Assembly: GCA_033439265.1 (NCBI GenBank) | Contig: JAVTVX010000002.1 | Coordinates: 8,096,174-8,160,173 of the forward strand | Direction of reading: 5' to 3' | From: Dillenia suffruticosa | Taxonomy: Eukaryota; Streptophyta; Magnoliopsida; Dilleniales; Dilleniaceae | Length of the DNA stretch: 64,000 nucleotides | In this document: in pieces, positions 23,061 to 33,090 of the stretch | Position numbering within the stretch: the first letter of the stretch is position 1 | Layout: each line of letters opens with the position of its first letter | Position numbers and translations under genes: made by a program | Notes under the pieces: generated by a model | The model's database searches: none | What the model saw: only the letters and a program-made list of their open reading frames with translations | What the model was told of the DNA's origin: nothing

Positions 23061-25497
23061 CCTCTTCTCCTTCCCATGGCCGCCTCACCTTTTTCCCCTC
23101 CGCCACTGCGCTCTCTCCACCACTGCTCTCCTCCCCGCGAGCGCAGCCTCCCCATGAGCACAGCCTATAGTGCGATCCTCCCCGCGCGAGCGCATGCCTA
23201 AGCTCGCGAGCTCGCAGCCTGCAGCGTGAACCTCTTCGCTCGAGTGCGCTACTGCGTGCGATCTTCTGCTAGCACTCCACAGCGTGAGCGTGCGACTGCC
23301 CGAGCGCTCCACAGCGCTTGTGCGAGCGCGTGCCTACTCGGGAGGGTACCTGCTCACGAGCGCTAGCGCGTGCCTGCTCACGAGAGCTAGCACATGCCTG
23401 CACACGGGCGCTAACACAAAACTATGCACGGGTGCGCTCTAGCCCACGAGCGCTCCATATCGCGAGCCCGAGCTCTAGCCCATGAGTGCCTGAGCTCGCG
23501 AGCCCGCCAGCCTGCAAGTCCGCCAGTCCGCCAGGCCACAAAGCGCACTACTGACCCGCAAGCCCACTATTGACCTGCGAGCCCACTGCGGCCCACGAAT
23601 CCCACTGGGCCAGCAAGACGGGCTGCTGACCCGCAAGCCTACTGTAGCAGCGAGCCCGCGAGCCTGCGATGGCCCGAGATGGCCCGTGAGCTCACGAGCC
23701 CACCAGCAGGCCAGCCCTTGAGCCCACCAGCCCGCGAGCCACCAGCCTACGAGCCCGCAACCAGCTTAATCCAGAAAGGAGATTGAGTAAATTAAGATTC
23801 TATTAAATTGGGAAGAAAAATCAAAAATCCCTTATTAGGCCTTTATTTGATATTAAATTGGGATGATTTGATTAGATTGATCTTTTTGGAGACTCGAGGA
23901 GTCAGATTGGATTATTTTGAAAATAGGGAGTGACCACCCTCCCTAGAAAAGTGAGTAGAACTCTAATTTCTTGCATGAAATAGTAAAATTTGTTTCTGTC
24001 ATGTTTTCAATAAAACATGTTTTCGATATGCATTGACTCGACGGTGATATTAAATTTTAAAATTTGTTTTGTGACATTTGGAGTGTCGTAAATTTATGTT
24101 TTTGATAACTATGCATTCATATTTCAAATGAAATGATATTGTACTATTATTTGAGAACTAGATATGTTTTCTATTTTATCGTCGCATTGGCTTGGATTTG
24201 AAATGATTTGATGAATGTATTGGCACACGGATTTGAAATGTTTTCTATGAACTATGTGGGTTGGATGCCCACTAGTTATGTGATGATATGATTCTTACCT
24301 ATGGGAAGTTATGCCCTTGTGATACTATGATGATGATATTGATGATTCCGTAGCTACAAAGGGCGTTTGTAGAGACATGGGTTGCCCAGATACACTTCTA
24401 CAGGAGGTATCCGCAAACGTCATCGATTCTAATGGCTATAGGCATGGTCGGTTGAACCCATGATGGGGGAAGACGTGTGTGACTCCACCGTCTAGTACCG
24501 GGAGGGGTCCTATACGCGATGATGAGCTAACCCCAGCGAACTCATGGCCAACATCGGGATAGAGAGCTATTTTGAAAACTCTTTGTATAATAAAACCCCC
24601 GATGCGTCTGTGCTTGGTCATGGTTGACCTTTGGCATGATCATTTTTTGTTTGCTCTAATATTACTTGATTTCGAATGGATGCATATATGTATGATACCG
24701 TGTAATTGAATAAATGAGTTTACTTTATTGAATATACCATGATTTACTGCTAAAAAAAAATTGAATTATTGTTTATGAATGATATTTTTTGACACTCCAA
24801 TGTTCACATACACTATTTGTACTTGAGATTAATCCCCTCACTCATTGGGTATCTTCCCATGATACTCACCCCTCTCTTTTCCTTCCTCAGACAGAATTTT
24901 TGTGATAGAGCGATATTTCAGGCTCTAGAGGGTTTGACAGCATACCCTGGAATTTGGTATATACGACAGTGAGATTTAAGTTAAATTTAAAATATGAATT
25001 TCGTACTTTGTTTCTACCCTGCGTGGTCTTGATATTAAGATCCGTTAGTTGGCCGTGTATATTATGGGATGACTATATAACTTATGGGCAGTTGTGTGTA
25101 TAACTCTTGTTTTGGTTCATTTTACTTGCATTGAGGCATCTGTAATCGTTTTAAACTTTCTACTTGGGAAATTTGTTATACATTTGTATAAACTTAGGTC
25201 CGTTGGGTGTGGTGGCTGCTCATGCTCTAGTTGGGCATGACAATAGAGGTCTGTGGTTAGGACTGCTAGAAATTTTATAGTTTTGCATTGTTCTAGATGT
25301 TTGCGGTGGGATTTATTGATTTTGGAGAGGCCGGGATGACTATTTGTTTAATTGACAGGTTGATTTAAATTATATATGTTTAATTGTATATGGGAAACCT
25401 CTGATTTATGGGAAGATTTTGTTCGATTTTCTATAAAAATACAACCGGCATTCAGGGCAACGGGCGGCTGCTCACGACTCCGGTTCGGGGCGTGACA
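22702..25497 (+). repeat. 3' LTR of Gypsy 1
   Basis: 2.8 kb, TGTAACGCC ... GGGGCGTGACA. It differs from the 5' LTR by a pure (CT)n run at about 22989-23057, loss of most ATA triplets, and many substitutions and small indels in the GC-rich block (about 23080-23780). The insertion is therefore old. Confidence 0.9.
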
Positions 25498-25502
25498 TGT
25501 GC

Positions 25503-25616
25503 AATGATGAAGTTACGCATCATTTCGTTCCAATAGTTGAAGTTGCTTCTATTGAAGAATGGTGCACAGTTAGTTGAGCAAGTTTCAAATGGCACCTTGT
25601 CTCCATTGATTGCCAT
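25503..25616 (-). pseudogene. Copia gag N-terminus, internal 1 (displaced by Gypsy 1)
   Basis: The start codon is at 25614-25616 on the minus strand: MAINGDKVPFETCSTNCAPF, then FNYWNEMMRNFIIA. The rest of gag lies beyond Gypsy 1, ending at 14158. The start is fixed by the matching MAINGD in internal 2 (41757) and by its position about 45 bases after the primer site. Confidence 0.8.
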
Positions 25617-25660
25617 TTGGATCTTTGGTGTTGAGCTGTTAGGTCTTTTGACAACACCTC

Positions 25661-25672
25661 GCTCTGATACCA
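25661..25672 (-). other. Primer-binding site of Copia internal 1
   Basis: The minus strand reads TGGTATCAGAGC, a perfect match to the initiator tRNA-Met primer site, two bases after an LTR end (...GAATAACA at 25675-25684). Confidence 0.9.
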
Positions 25673-25674
25673 AT

Positions 25675-25868
25675 TGTTATTCAATAATCTCATTTCATTT
25701 TTACAGCATGGCTCCAATCCATATAATACACTTTTAATTCATATAGAGCATATCCAATACAGCACATATGTCAGCATGCATACACTAAATACATGTTCTC
25801 TTATTTTATCAATTTCACAATCACAGCAGAATCAAATCACAAAATCACAGAATCAAATTATAGTAGAA
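25675..25868 (-). repeat. 194-bp remnant or replacement of the LTR between internal 1 and internal 2
   Basis: A full LTR of about 2 kb is expected between the primer site of internal 1 and the polypurine tract of internal 2 (TTTCCCCCCTTTT near 25869). Only about 10 bp of the family LTR end (TGTTATTCAA) is recognisable. The rest is AT-rich sequence of unknown origin with repeated AATCACAG / AATCAAAT words. On the minus strand it still runs TGATTC ... AATAACA. Confidence 0.55.
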
Positions 25869-26125
25869 TCATTTCCCCCCTTTTGTCATCAGCAAAACAG
25901 AAGTATGCATTAAAATCAGCATTAAAATCAGCAAGTAAATTAGGTCATGGCATGTACATTTTAGATTCAACAAGGTCTTTCAGTACTCTAACAAATTTAG
26001 CATGTAAATTTCAGAATCAAAACTATACTTCAACCCCTTTAACATTAGTAAAACAAGACTCAAGCATGCTTATAAGTAGTCATATCTCAAATTCAGATTA
26101 GAAAACATATTTCACTGTATCTATT
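25869..26125 (-). other. Polypurine tract and 3' untranslated stretch of Copia internal 2
   Basis: It starts with TTTCCCCCCTTTTG, a polypurine tract on the minus strand. ACATTTTAGATTCAACAAGG (near 25955) matches internal 1. No coding. Confidence 0.55.
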
Positions 26126-27414
26126 TCAGAAACAACCATCAGAGTTTGAAAAGAAAGTCAAAAAACAAATGGACTTCGATGTTTTAAGATCTTTCTCGGG
26201 CTTTCCCTTCTCCTTTATCAAAGCATCCAATTTTTCTTGGGTGTTGGAAAAATCCATTTTATTAAAACAACACATTTGACCAATCATAGTCTGTCTCCTA
26301 TCCATATATTCCAACTTGTCCCAAATCATCTGAAGTATGATTGGTTGAATACTAGAAGATTCTCCTTCTTCAGTCTTTCTCTTTCTTGATTTATGTTCAG
26401 TTTCTTCATTTGGTTCAGCCTAGGTCTCTTCAATCTGTCTATTTCCTGTCCCTCCTTCTTTTCTAACCCATATTCCTTCATCATTGTTCATCCATCTTGC
26501 CCTTAACAGTGAGAATGCATTGATGACATTTTTATTACTCAATTCAACATTGAGTCATTCTTCAATTCTACTCTATTCTTAGACATAATATCAGTTATCA
26601 TACGAGCATAGGGCAGGAGAGAGCTTTCGGATCTATACACGGAGATCATAAAATGGGAAACTATATAATGGAAGTCGGGATTCTTTCCACTAATAATGCA
26701 AACCATTAACCACAAGTTTTCCTTCAAAATTGTAGTATAGTTGCCTTCTCTTGATCTAAGTACATGACTAACTATCAAATATAAAATTCTTTCATGAAAG
26801 TCAAATTCAGTAGTACTAGTGTTCACTACATTCAAATTCTCAGCACCAAAAACTACCTTAGCATTGTCCAGATAGGTAGACTTCATATACGGTTCACACT
26901 TTTCATACGGGACCCATAGAATTCTATTATCTTCACATATCTTCCTAGGGGTTACTTTAAATTTCTTTCCATTTACAAAGGTTTTGAATGCATAAGATAC
27001 ATAATGATCATCGATAGTGATTTGTATCTCATTCATAAGTTCTTCAAAGATGACCTCTAGGTTATTGTAGAATAATCTAACTTCCTTCTCATGCATGTAC
27101 TTGTTAGGGTATAAGAGAGAAGAAAGACATACCTCAATAAGGTGTTCTTCATATTTGAAACCAACACTTTTTAAGAACTCTCAATCTATCAATCTTCCGT
27201 GATTCACTTTTCTTTTCACGAAGACTCTATTGAACAAATCACTTTGCTCCTTTGTCTGGAATTCATAGGTGTTGAATTGAGGTATTGGTTGCGGTGGAAG
27301 AGATGGTGGTTTCGCGGGTTGCGCAGATGATGACGATCCTTTTCCTGAGAGTTTCGTTGATTTCTTAGATGGTTTTGTAGGCTTTTTGATAAGAATTTTC
27401 ATTTTAGGTGCCAT
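26126..27414 (-). pseudogene. Copia additional 3' ORF (aORF), copy 2, best preserved
   Basis: The ATG is at 27412-27414. About 430 codons are traceable: a Lys/Pro/Ser-rich start (MAPKMKILIKKPTKPSKKST), PIPQFNTYEFQTKEQ, one TGA in the LID-EFLK block, and then an open 185-codon stretch (26539-27096). That stretch holds EKEVRLFYNNLE, DDHYVSYAFKTFVNGKKF, KICEDNRILWVPYEKCEPY and LLPYARMITDIM. After a stop and a few breaks come RKRKTEEGESSSIQP and a helical C-terminus with QMIWDKLEYMDRRQTMI. Position after RNase H matches the extra ORF of SIRE-type Copia elements. Function unknown. The FYNNLE/VNGKKF region weakly resembles the plant 'putative transposon protein' domain (Transposase_32). I see no signal peptide or transmembrane helix, so an envelope role is not supported. 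Confidence 0.65.
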
Positions 27415-27535
27415 TGTAGATCGATTCGTGCAAGGAACAAGTAGATTAGGGTTCTGATTTAGAAGTTAGGGTTTCAGATTTGGAGAGTTAGGGTTTGAGA
27501 AGTAAGAGGGAAGTTGAAATTTTGGGGTTTAGGGT
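27415..27535 (-). promoter_or_regulatory. Leader of the aORF with repeated telo-box-like motifs
   Basis: Upstream of the ATG (minus strand) the motif AAACCCTAA / AACCCTAA occurs four times within 120 bp. The equivalent stretch in internal 1 (8857-8940) has three. In plants such motifs are typical of 5' leaders of cellular genes. Its role here is inferred. Confidence 0.45.
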
Positions 27536-27845
27536 TAGATAAGTCGATGTGCCGACTGTTGGTATTCTGTTAGGTATGTTTCAGGTCGACAAGTTTAAGT
27601 ACACAACGACTTGTTTGGTTATTTTGAATGATCGGGTCGACATACTAAAAGAGGCATGACCTGCCTTCTTACTTCTACTCAGGTCGACATCATTGGATCT
27701 AGGTTTATATGTCATTTTCAGATTTTTTGTTCTAAGTAAGGGTTCGTGAATAGGTTAACACGGTTCATTATACTAGCATTAATCAGGTCGACATGCTTTT
27801 ATGCACTTTCAAATTTTTCGACATATTTTGATTAATGGTCAACCT
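27536..27845. repeat. Internal GTCGAC-motif array upstream of the aORF, copy 2
   Basis: Homologous to 8940-9265. It contains AAGTCGATGTG, CAGGTCGACAAG, GGGTCGACATAC, CAGGTCGACATC and CAGGTCGACATGC, with decayed forms between. It shares the motif, but not long collinear blocks, with the LTR U3. Confidence 0.6.
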
Positions 27846-27949
27846 GAAGACCATTACTTAGAAGTAATACTTTGGTTTTCGTTTTGTTTTCTCTATTTCT
27901 TCATTTTTATCATTCCCAAATCTCTTCATAATTTACAAAATCTATTTTT

Positions 27950-28886
27950 ATCTAAAGGTTTGGTGAGGATATCAGCAATTTATTTTTGAGTGTCAATGTA
28001 CTCAAGAGCAATCTCATTCTTTAGAACTTGATCACAGATGAAATGATGTGTTACTTCTATGTGTTTGGTTTGTGAGTGATGCACTGGGTTTTTTGTGAGA
28101 TTTATTATACTTGTGTTATCACACTTGATTGGTATACAATCAAAATCTAGCCCGTATCAGCTTTAGTTGTTGATAAAGCCACACGGCTTTGCTTTTTCGA
28201 AGACCATGATATCAACATGCTTTCGAAAAATTGACAACTACCACTTGTGCTTTTCCTGTCTACTTTGCATCCAGCAAAACCAGCATCACAAAACCCATGC
28301 AGTTGGAAACTCGAATTTTTGTCATACCAAACCCTCAAATGAGTTGTTTCCTTTAAGTATTTAAAGATTCTTTTGACTACAACCAAGTGAGATTCTTTAG
28401 GATCTGATTGAAATTTTGCACAGAAACATACACTGAATTGTATGTCAGGTCTTGAAGCAGTAAGATAGAGCAATGACTCAATCATACTTCTATAAAGTTT
28501 TTGATAAATTGACTTACCATTTTCATCTTTGTCCAGCTTGATGTTTGTGCTCATTGGTGTTGCATTTCCCTTGCAGTCACACTAAACTCAAATCTTTTAA
28601 TTAAGTCACTTGTATATTTTGATTGATTTATAAAGATTTCATCTTCTGATTATTTGATTTGTAGACTAAGAAAGTAGTTCTACTCACCCATCATACTCAT
28701 TTCAAATTCTCCTTACATTTTGGCTGCAAATTCCTCACACATTCTCGTGCTAGTTCCTCCAAATATTATGTAATCTATGTATATTTGTATGATCAAGAAA
28801 TTATCATATCTCTTTTTGACAAATAGAGTGGTATCTACTTTCCCTCGTACAAAGTCATTTTCTGTTAAAAAATTACTTAATCTTTC
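27950..28886 (-). pseudogene. Copia RNase H and C-terminal RT, internal 2
   Basis: A 135-codon open stretch (28147-28554) reads KLYRSMIESLLYLTASRPDI, VVVKRIFKYLKETTH, FCDAGFAGCKVDRKSTSGSC and STTKAD, the core of Copia RNase H. The next block, which normally carries the following conserved residues, is deleted at about 28150-28157. The reading resumes at GLDFDCIPIKCDNTS and runs to EYIDTQK and DILTKPL near 27955. RT C-terminal sequence continues rightwards until Gypsy 2 interrupts it at 28891. Confidence 0.8.
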
Positions 28887-28891
28887 CTACC
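28887..28891. repeat. Target-site duplication of Gypsy 2, left copy (ctacc)
   Basis: CTACC precedes the element and is repeated at 37870-37874. The homologous uninterrupted RT in internal 1 reads TTTCATACCAAGCTC (near 10357), which places the site. Confidence 0.9.
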
Positions 28892-29488
28892 TGTCACATA
28901 CCCCAATTTAGTTGTAACAAATAACTAGTTAATAATAATAAAATAAGATTATTATCTGAGACATGAGAATTGGATACATAATCAGACACATAGAATGTTG
29001 AAAATTTAGATTTGACCAACTCGTTGGAAACTAAATACCCTAAAAATAAGGTTTCTGAAATATTTAGAAAATAAGAAGTAAAAGTCCTGGTAATTGTTTC
29101 TTATATACAAAATGGAGGAAAACCTATTTTTCAAGAATTTTTCTAAACCAATAGCCCTCCAAATAAGAGTCAACAAAGTTAGCCGTTTCGAGTTTTGTTC
29201 TCGGAAGGGAGAGTTGACTTTTTATTCTTAAGAAATTAGGTTTTAAAACTATTTTTATTAAATCCAAATGTGGAGTATTTTCTTACTTACGTGTAATTCT
29301 TAAGTAAATGTTTATTTACTTAAATGACATTACACAAAAATAAGGTGACCAAACCAATCAATCCGACCTAGTATGTAATCAACCTGACCCAGTATGTAAT
29401 GAACATGCAATAACTAACCAAGAAAAAGACCACCGACCATGCCATGTGTTCTTCAATAAACTACACCACATGGAAGGACAAGTGGATG

Positions 29489-29640
29489 GCATCAAGAATA
29501 AAGCCTTGAATTATGAACAAGTGTCATTATACTTGGCTTACATCAAGATCAAGGACATTAGATCATGAACAAGTGTCATAAGGTTTAAATCAAAATCAAG
29601 CACCCTAGATGATGAACAAGTGTCCTAACACTTGACCACC
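29489..29640 (+). repeat. Three ~50-bp direct repeats upstream of the Gypsy 2 TATA box
   Basis: Each unit has the order CATCAAGA(A/T)CAA..., GATCATGAACAAGTGTC and (usually) ACTTGG. They lie directly before the TATA box, as U3 enhancer repeats would. The 3' LTR has the matching set at about 36655-36815. Confidence 0.7.
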
Positions 29641-29660
29641 ATTCAATACCCACTTTTACC

Positions 29661-29668
29661 TATAAATA
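29661..29668 (+). promoter_or_regulatory. TATA box of the Gypsy 2 5' LTR
   Basis: CCTATAAATACC is a canonical plant TATA box, conserved at 36828-36835 in the 3' LTR. Transcription would start roughly 30 bases downstream, near the GAAA-rich tract. Confidence 0.7.
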
Positions 29669-29904
29669 CCCCTCCCCTTCCATTCCAAACCATCAAATTC
29701 GGCCAAGAAGAAAGAAAGAAAGAGAGAAAGAGAGAAAGGAGAGAAAAAGAGAAAGAAAGCAAGAAAAAAGGGAAAAAAGATTCTAGGCAACTTTTCCAAG
29801 TAAGTGTTCTTTATTTTCACATTTAGATTATGCAAAACTATCATGATTTCCTATTACTACTATGATTTGCTATGACTACCAAGATTTTCCATGACTTTCA
29901 TGAT

Positions 29905-30085
29905 TTAATAATACTGTTACCATGATTTACTACTGATTTTATAATACTGTTAGTATGATTTACTACTGATTTCATAAAACTGTTACATAATAAACTGTTA
30001 CCATGATTTACTACTGATTTCATAATACTGTTACCATAATTTACTACTGATTTCATAATACTGTTATCATGATTTACTGCTATTA
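29905..30085 (+). repeat. 33-bp minisatellite in the Gypsy 2 LTR
   Basis: The unit combines TGATTTACTACTGATTTCAT and AATACTGTTACCA. About four and a half copies are present here, and a shorter, more degenerate array lies at about 37085-37225 in the 3' LTR. The minus-strand ORF at 29898-30089 merely reads through it. Confidence 0.85.
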
Positions 30086-30742
30086 CCATGATTTCCTATT
30101 GTTATACCAATGCATGTGATTATGATTGTTAAATAAGCTGATATGTGTGGAAATAGTTTGAGCAAATAAGGACTTTGTCAAACATCAAAATACATACCGG
30201 TAGCACCCCATTATTATGGATAAGAGGCTTGTCCACGTAATGAGGGGGAGACTGTTAGGCCTTTTCGGAATTGGACCTCCTGAGAGGGATAAAGAGACTG
30301 TTTATATGGAGAGATAAGACGAAAGTGAACTGTTCACGTGCGGTATTGTATTACTATTATGCAAATATGCATGTTGTTACTACATATAAAGCTTTTTCAA
30401 AAAGATCTTACATTAAAGCCGTTATCATATAATTTTATATTGAATTTTCTATAAATGCATACACGAACCTTACTGGGTCATTAAGTTCACACCAAAAATT
30501 ATTTTAGATCCTGCAGGAACAAAGGTCGAGAAACATTAACGGATAGGGATAGCTTTAGAAGTTCTACTACTTTATCTTGTATATAAGATTTTTGTAATAT
30601 GCTGTGATTAAGATAAATGAAAGATTTATTATTTTAATAAGACTTCCATATCATGCAAAGTGACTGAGCCCCGGTGAGAACCAGATAATTTATTGTCAAT
30701 GAAGTCTCGGCGAGGGGGTGGATTTGGGGTGTGACAAATAAA

Positions 30743-30755
30743 TGGTATTAGAGCC
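30743..30755 (+). other. Primer-binding site of Gypsy 2
   Basis: TGGTATTAGAGCC, six bases after the LTR end. It differs from the initiator tRNA-Met primer site by one C to T change. Confidence 0.85.
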
Positions 30756-30873
30756 AGGTTATAAGAAAAAGATGATATTAAGTAGAAACATTTGCATTTA
30801 AGCATCTATTATAGCTAGGAATGATTATTCTGTCTCGTATAAATTTTCTAACATTATCGGAAATCTTGTAGCA

Positions 30874-31380
30874 ATGGAACGAGACAAAGATTAGTCTTCA
30901 ATGGAGGAAGATCCATCTGAAGAAATGAAAGATGAAGAGAATGAACCAAGTAATGAGAATCATTACATTTTAATAGAAGATAATGAGGAAGTGGTAGAGT
31001 CCACTAGATCTGCAAGAAAAGAATTGATAATGGATGCCCAAGTGGCAGAAATCAATGAGCTACAGCAGGAACTATTTCAAGCTCATAGTCAGTTACAACA
31101 ACAGTTGGAAGAATTACTTGCAGTAAAATATAAAAATCTTATGTTAAAAGAAGATCTTGAATACCAGAAGAAATGGGGTTAGTTCCTAGCTGAATATTGT
31201 ATCGATGCAAACAAGGAGATTGATCAACTAACCAAAATAAACTAGATGTTGGAAAAAGAAAGGAGAGGATCTGCAAGAATTATTCAAAATTATGAAGAAA
31301 AGATCCAAGCTTTGCATATAGGCCAACATGATCTTTGTAATGTGGCTAGAAGAGATAACCCAGAATCTAGCCAACACTAA
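30874..31380 (+). pseudogene. Extra coiled-coil ORF in the Gypsy 2 leader
   Basis: One frame of 168 codons from ATG 30874 to TAA 31378-31380, with three internal TAG codons. The start is acidic (MEEDPSEEMKDEENEPSNEN). From about residue 50 on, heptad-like sequence follows: AEINELQQELFQAHSQLQQQ, then KEIDQLTKI and ARIIQNYEEKIQAL. It lies between the primer site and the gag ATG (31569), separate from gag. Most plant chromoviruses I know have no ORF there. It may be a captured sequence or an accessory protein. Without the TAG codons it would be a single small coiled-coil protein. No known family recognised. Confidence 0.6.
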
Positions 31381-31568
31381 AAAAACTGGCCCTAAACTAA
31401 ATCTTAACTAACTAAACTTTTTAGTATCAATGTTGAAAATATTTAGAAATATGTTTTGATATTGTAATATGATTGTATATTTGTAATGTTAATACTATAG
31501 GCCTTTTGTAACTTTTTGACATATTAATTACTTCCTTATTTTGAAGGTTTTTTTCTTGGAATATTAAG

Positions 31569-32590
31569 ATGGTTAGAACAAGGCAACAACAAAACCATTT
31601 GACTGATCAAGCTTCGAACACTTTAGATGGAGTGATTGCAACACTAGATAGAGTGTCCCAAATTATGGAACAACAAGCCAACAACATAGCCAACCACCAG
31701 TCTCCTCATGACCTACCACCAAACATTGAACAATCTGAAGATATTGTCTTGGAACGATTTCTGAAGTTCCATCCCCCAAGGTTTGTGGAGGATATGAAAA
31801 TGATGAGAAAGTTGAATTGTGGTTAGAAGAAATAGAAGGAATTTTTGCGATATTAAATTATACAGATGAATAAAAAATTAGACTAGCAGTATATCAACTT
31901 TTCAGGATAGCTAGAGAATGGTGGCGAACCATCTCTTATAAGTGGGAACAAAAAATACCCCAGGCACTTGGGAAAATTTCTTGAAGGAATTCAATGAGAA
32001 GTATTACCCCCGCTACATACGAGAAAAACGAGAGGAAGAATTTCTTATTCTCAAACAAGATCGTATGACAGTAGCTCAGTATGAGACCAGATCTATGAAA
32101 CTTTCAAAGTTCACTTCTTCATTAGTATCAACTGAGGATGATAGAATTAAAAGTTTCATTAAGGTGTTACGTTGGGAAATTCAAGATGCTTTAGCCCCTA
32201 TCATTATTGAAACATATTCTAAGGCCATAGAATTGGCTTGTCGAGTAGAAGATAGCAAAAATAAACGACAGGTGGGACTTAGCAAGAGAACAAATCCAAT
32301 AAATTGGCAACAGAGAAGGTTTCAAGGAGATACAAAGATGCTAAAAAGGGGTTCTAATGATTTTGCATCCTAAAGCCAAGGAAAAGGTATCGGAAATTCC
32401 AGTAAGGTAGGATAGTAAGAATTTTGTGATTATTGTCAGAAGCTAGGACATAATGAAGCTAATTGTTGGCTGAAGGCTGGAAAGTGTATAAGATGTGGGA
32501 GTAATGAACATTATATTAAAGATTATCCCAAGACAGTAAGGAAAAGAAGCCTACCTCAAGGTCAAAGACAAGGCAACCGGAATAATAAAC
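31569..32590 (+). pseudogene. Gypsy 2 gag
   Basis: It starts MVRTRQQQNHLTDQASNTLD with a helical MEQQANNI segment. A frameshift and stops near 31800-31930 interrupt the front of the capsid core. An open 143-codon stretch (31942-32373) then has TWENFLKEFNEKYYPRYIRE, QDRMTVAQYETRSMKLSKF and YSKAIELACRVE (retrotransposon Gag domain). Two zinc knuckles follow near 32420-32530: CDYCQKLGHNEANC is intact, and CIRCGSNEHYIKDY has lost its last Cys to Tyr. Confidence 0.85.
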
Positions 32591-32595
32591 CTAGG

Positions 32596-33090
32596 ATGCA
32601 AGGAAGAGTTTTTGCCATGGAAAGAGAAAAAATCCCTGAAGTGTCCAATGTCGTGGAAGGTATGCTACTATTCAATGATTATAAAGTTAAAATATTATTT
32701 GATCCTGGTTCTACATATTCATTTATTGCTCCTGGTTGGATAAAAATTTTAGATGTTAAAGTTGAAAAGTTACCATACATATTGGAGGTAGGTACTCCAA
32801 TGGGAATTAGTATGACTACTGAAGTAGTAGTAAAGTCATATAAAATCAAGATTGCCGAGAAAGAATTTCCAGCAGATCTGATAGTTCTACCTATTCAAGA
32901 ATATGATATCATACTAGCTATGGATTAGTTATCTCAGTATCATGCAAAAATAGATTATATAACAAAGGTAGTAAAATTTTGTATTCCGGGACAAGCTAAG
33001 GTTGAATTGAAGGGAGATAGAAAGCTTTTTTCTAATTTTATTATATCTAGAGCACGCTCTAGAAAACTCCTTTTATAAAGGATGTACTAT
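32596..33090 (+). pseudogene. Gypsy 2 aspartic protease
   Basis: An open 110-codon stretch: VEGMLLFNDYKVKILFDPGS, TYSFIAPGW, EFPADLIVLPIQEYDIILAM, then a TAG where the usual Trp of the GMDWL block is expected. The active site is DPGS, the form common in this lineage. The linker KVVKFCIPGQ ... then has further stops. Confidence 0.8.

Larger units (their letters stand above)
14159..25497 (+). mobile_element. Gypsy 1: complete Ty3/gypsy chromovirus (Tekay/Del-like)
   Basis: An 11.3-kb element with 5' LTR 14159-17052, 3' LTR 22702-25497, a tRNA-Met-type primer site, gag, protease, RT, RNase H, integrase and a chromodomain-like tail in that order on the plus strand. Both LTRs begin TGTAACGCCGATTCT and end GGGGCGTGACA. 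The five-base duplication TGTGC flanks it. All domains are traceable but interrupted, mostly by TAG in place of Trp or Gln codons. Assignment to Tekay/Del rests on the large LTRs, the gag with Cys knuckles and the C-terminal chromodomain-like module. Confidence 0.9.
28892..30736 (+). repeat. 5' LTR of Gypsy 2
   Basis: 1845 bp. It contains three direct repeats of about 50 bp (29489-29640), a TATA box (29661-29668), a GAAA-rich tract (29705-29775) and a 33-bp minisatellite (about 29905-30085). The same order is found in the 3' LTR. Differences between the LTRs are scattered substitutions and short indels. Confidence 0.9.

Noticed and set aside
22828..23312. ORFs of 75-94 codons rich in Arg-Glu or Ser-Leu in the 3' LTR of Gypsy 1
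   Set aside because: They are translations of the (CT)n/(GA)n tract.
29898..30089. Minus-strand ORF with repeated VVNHGNSI units
   Set aside because: The repeat is simply the 33-bp minisatellite, whose length is a multiple of three.
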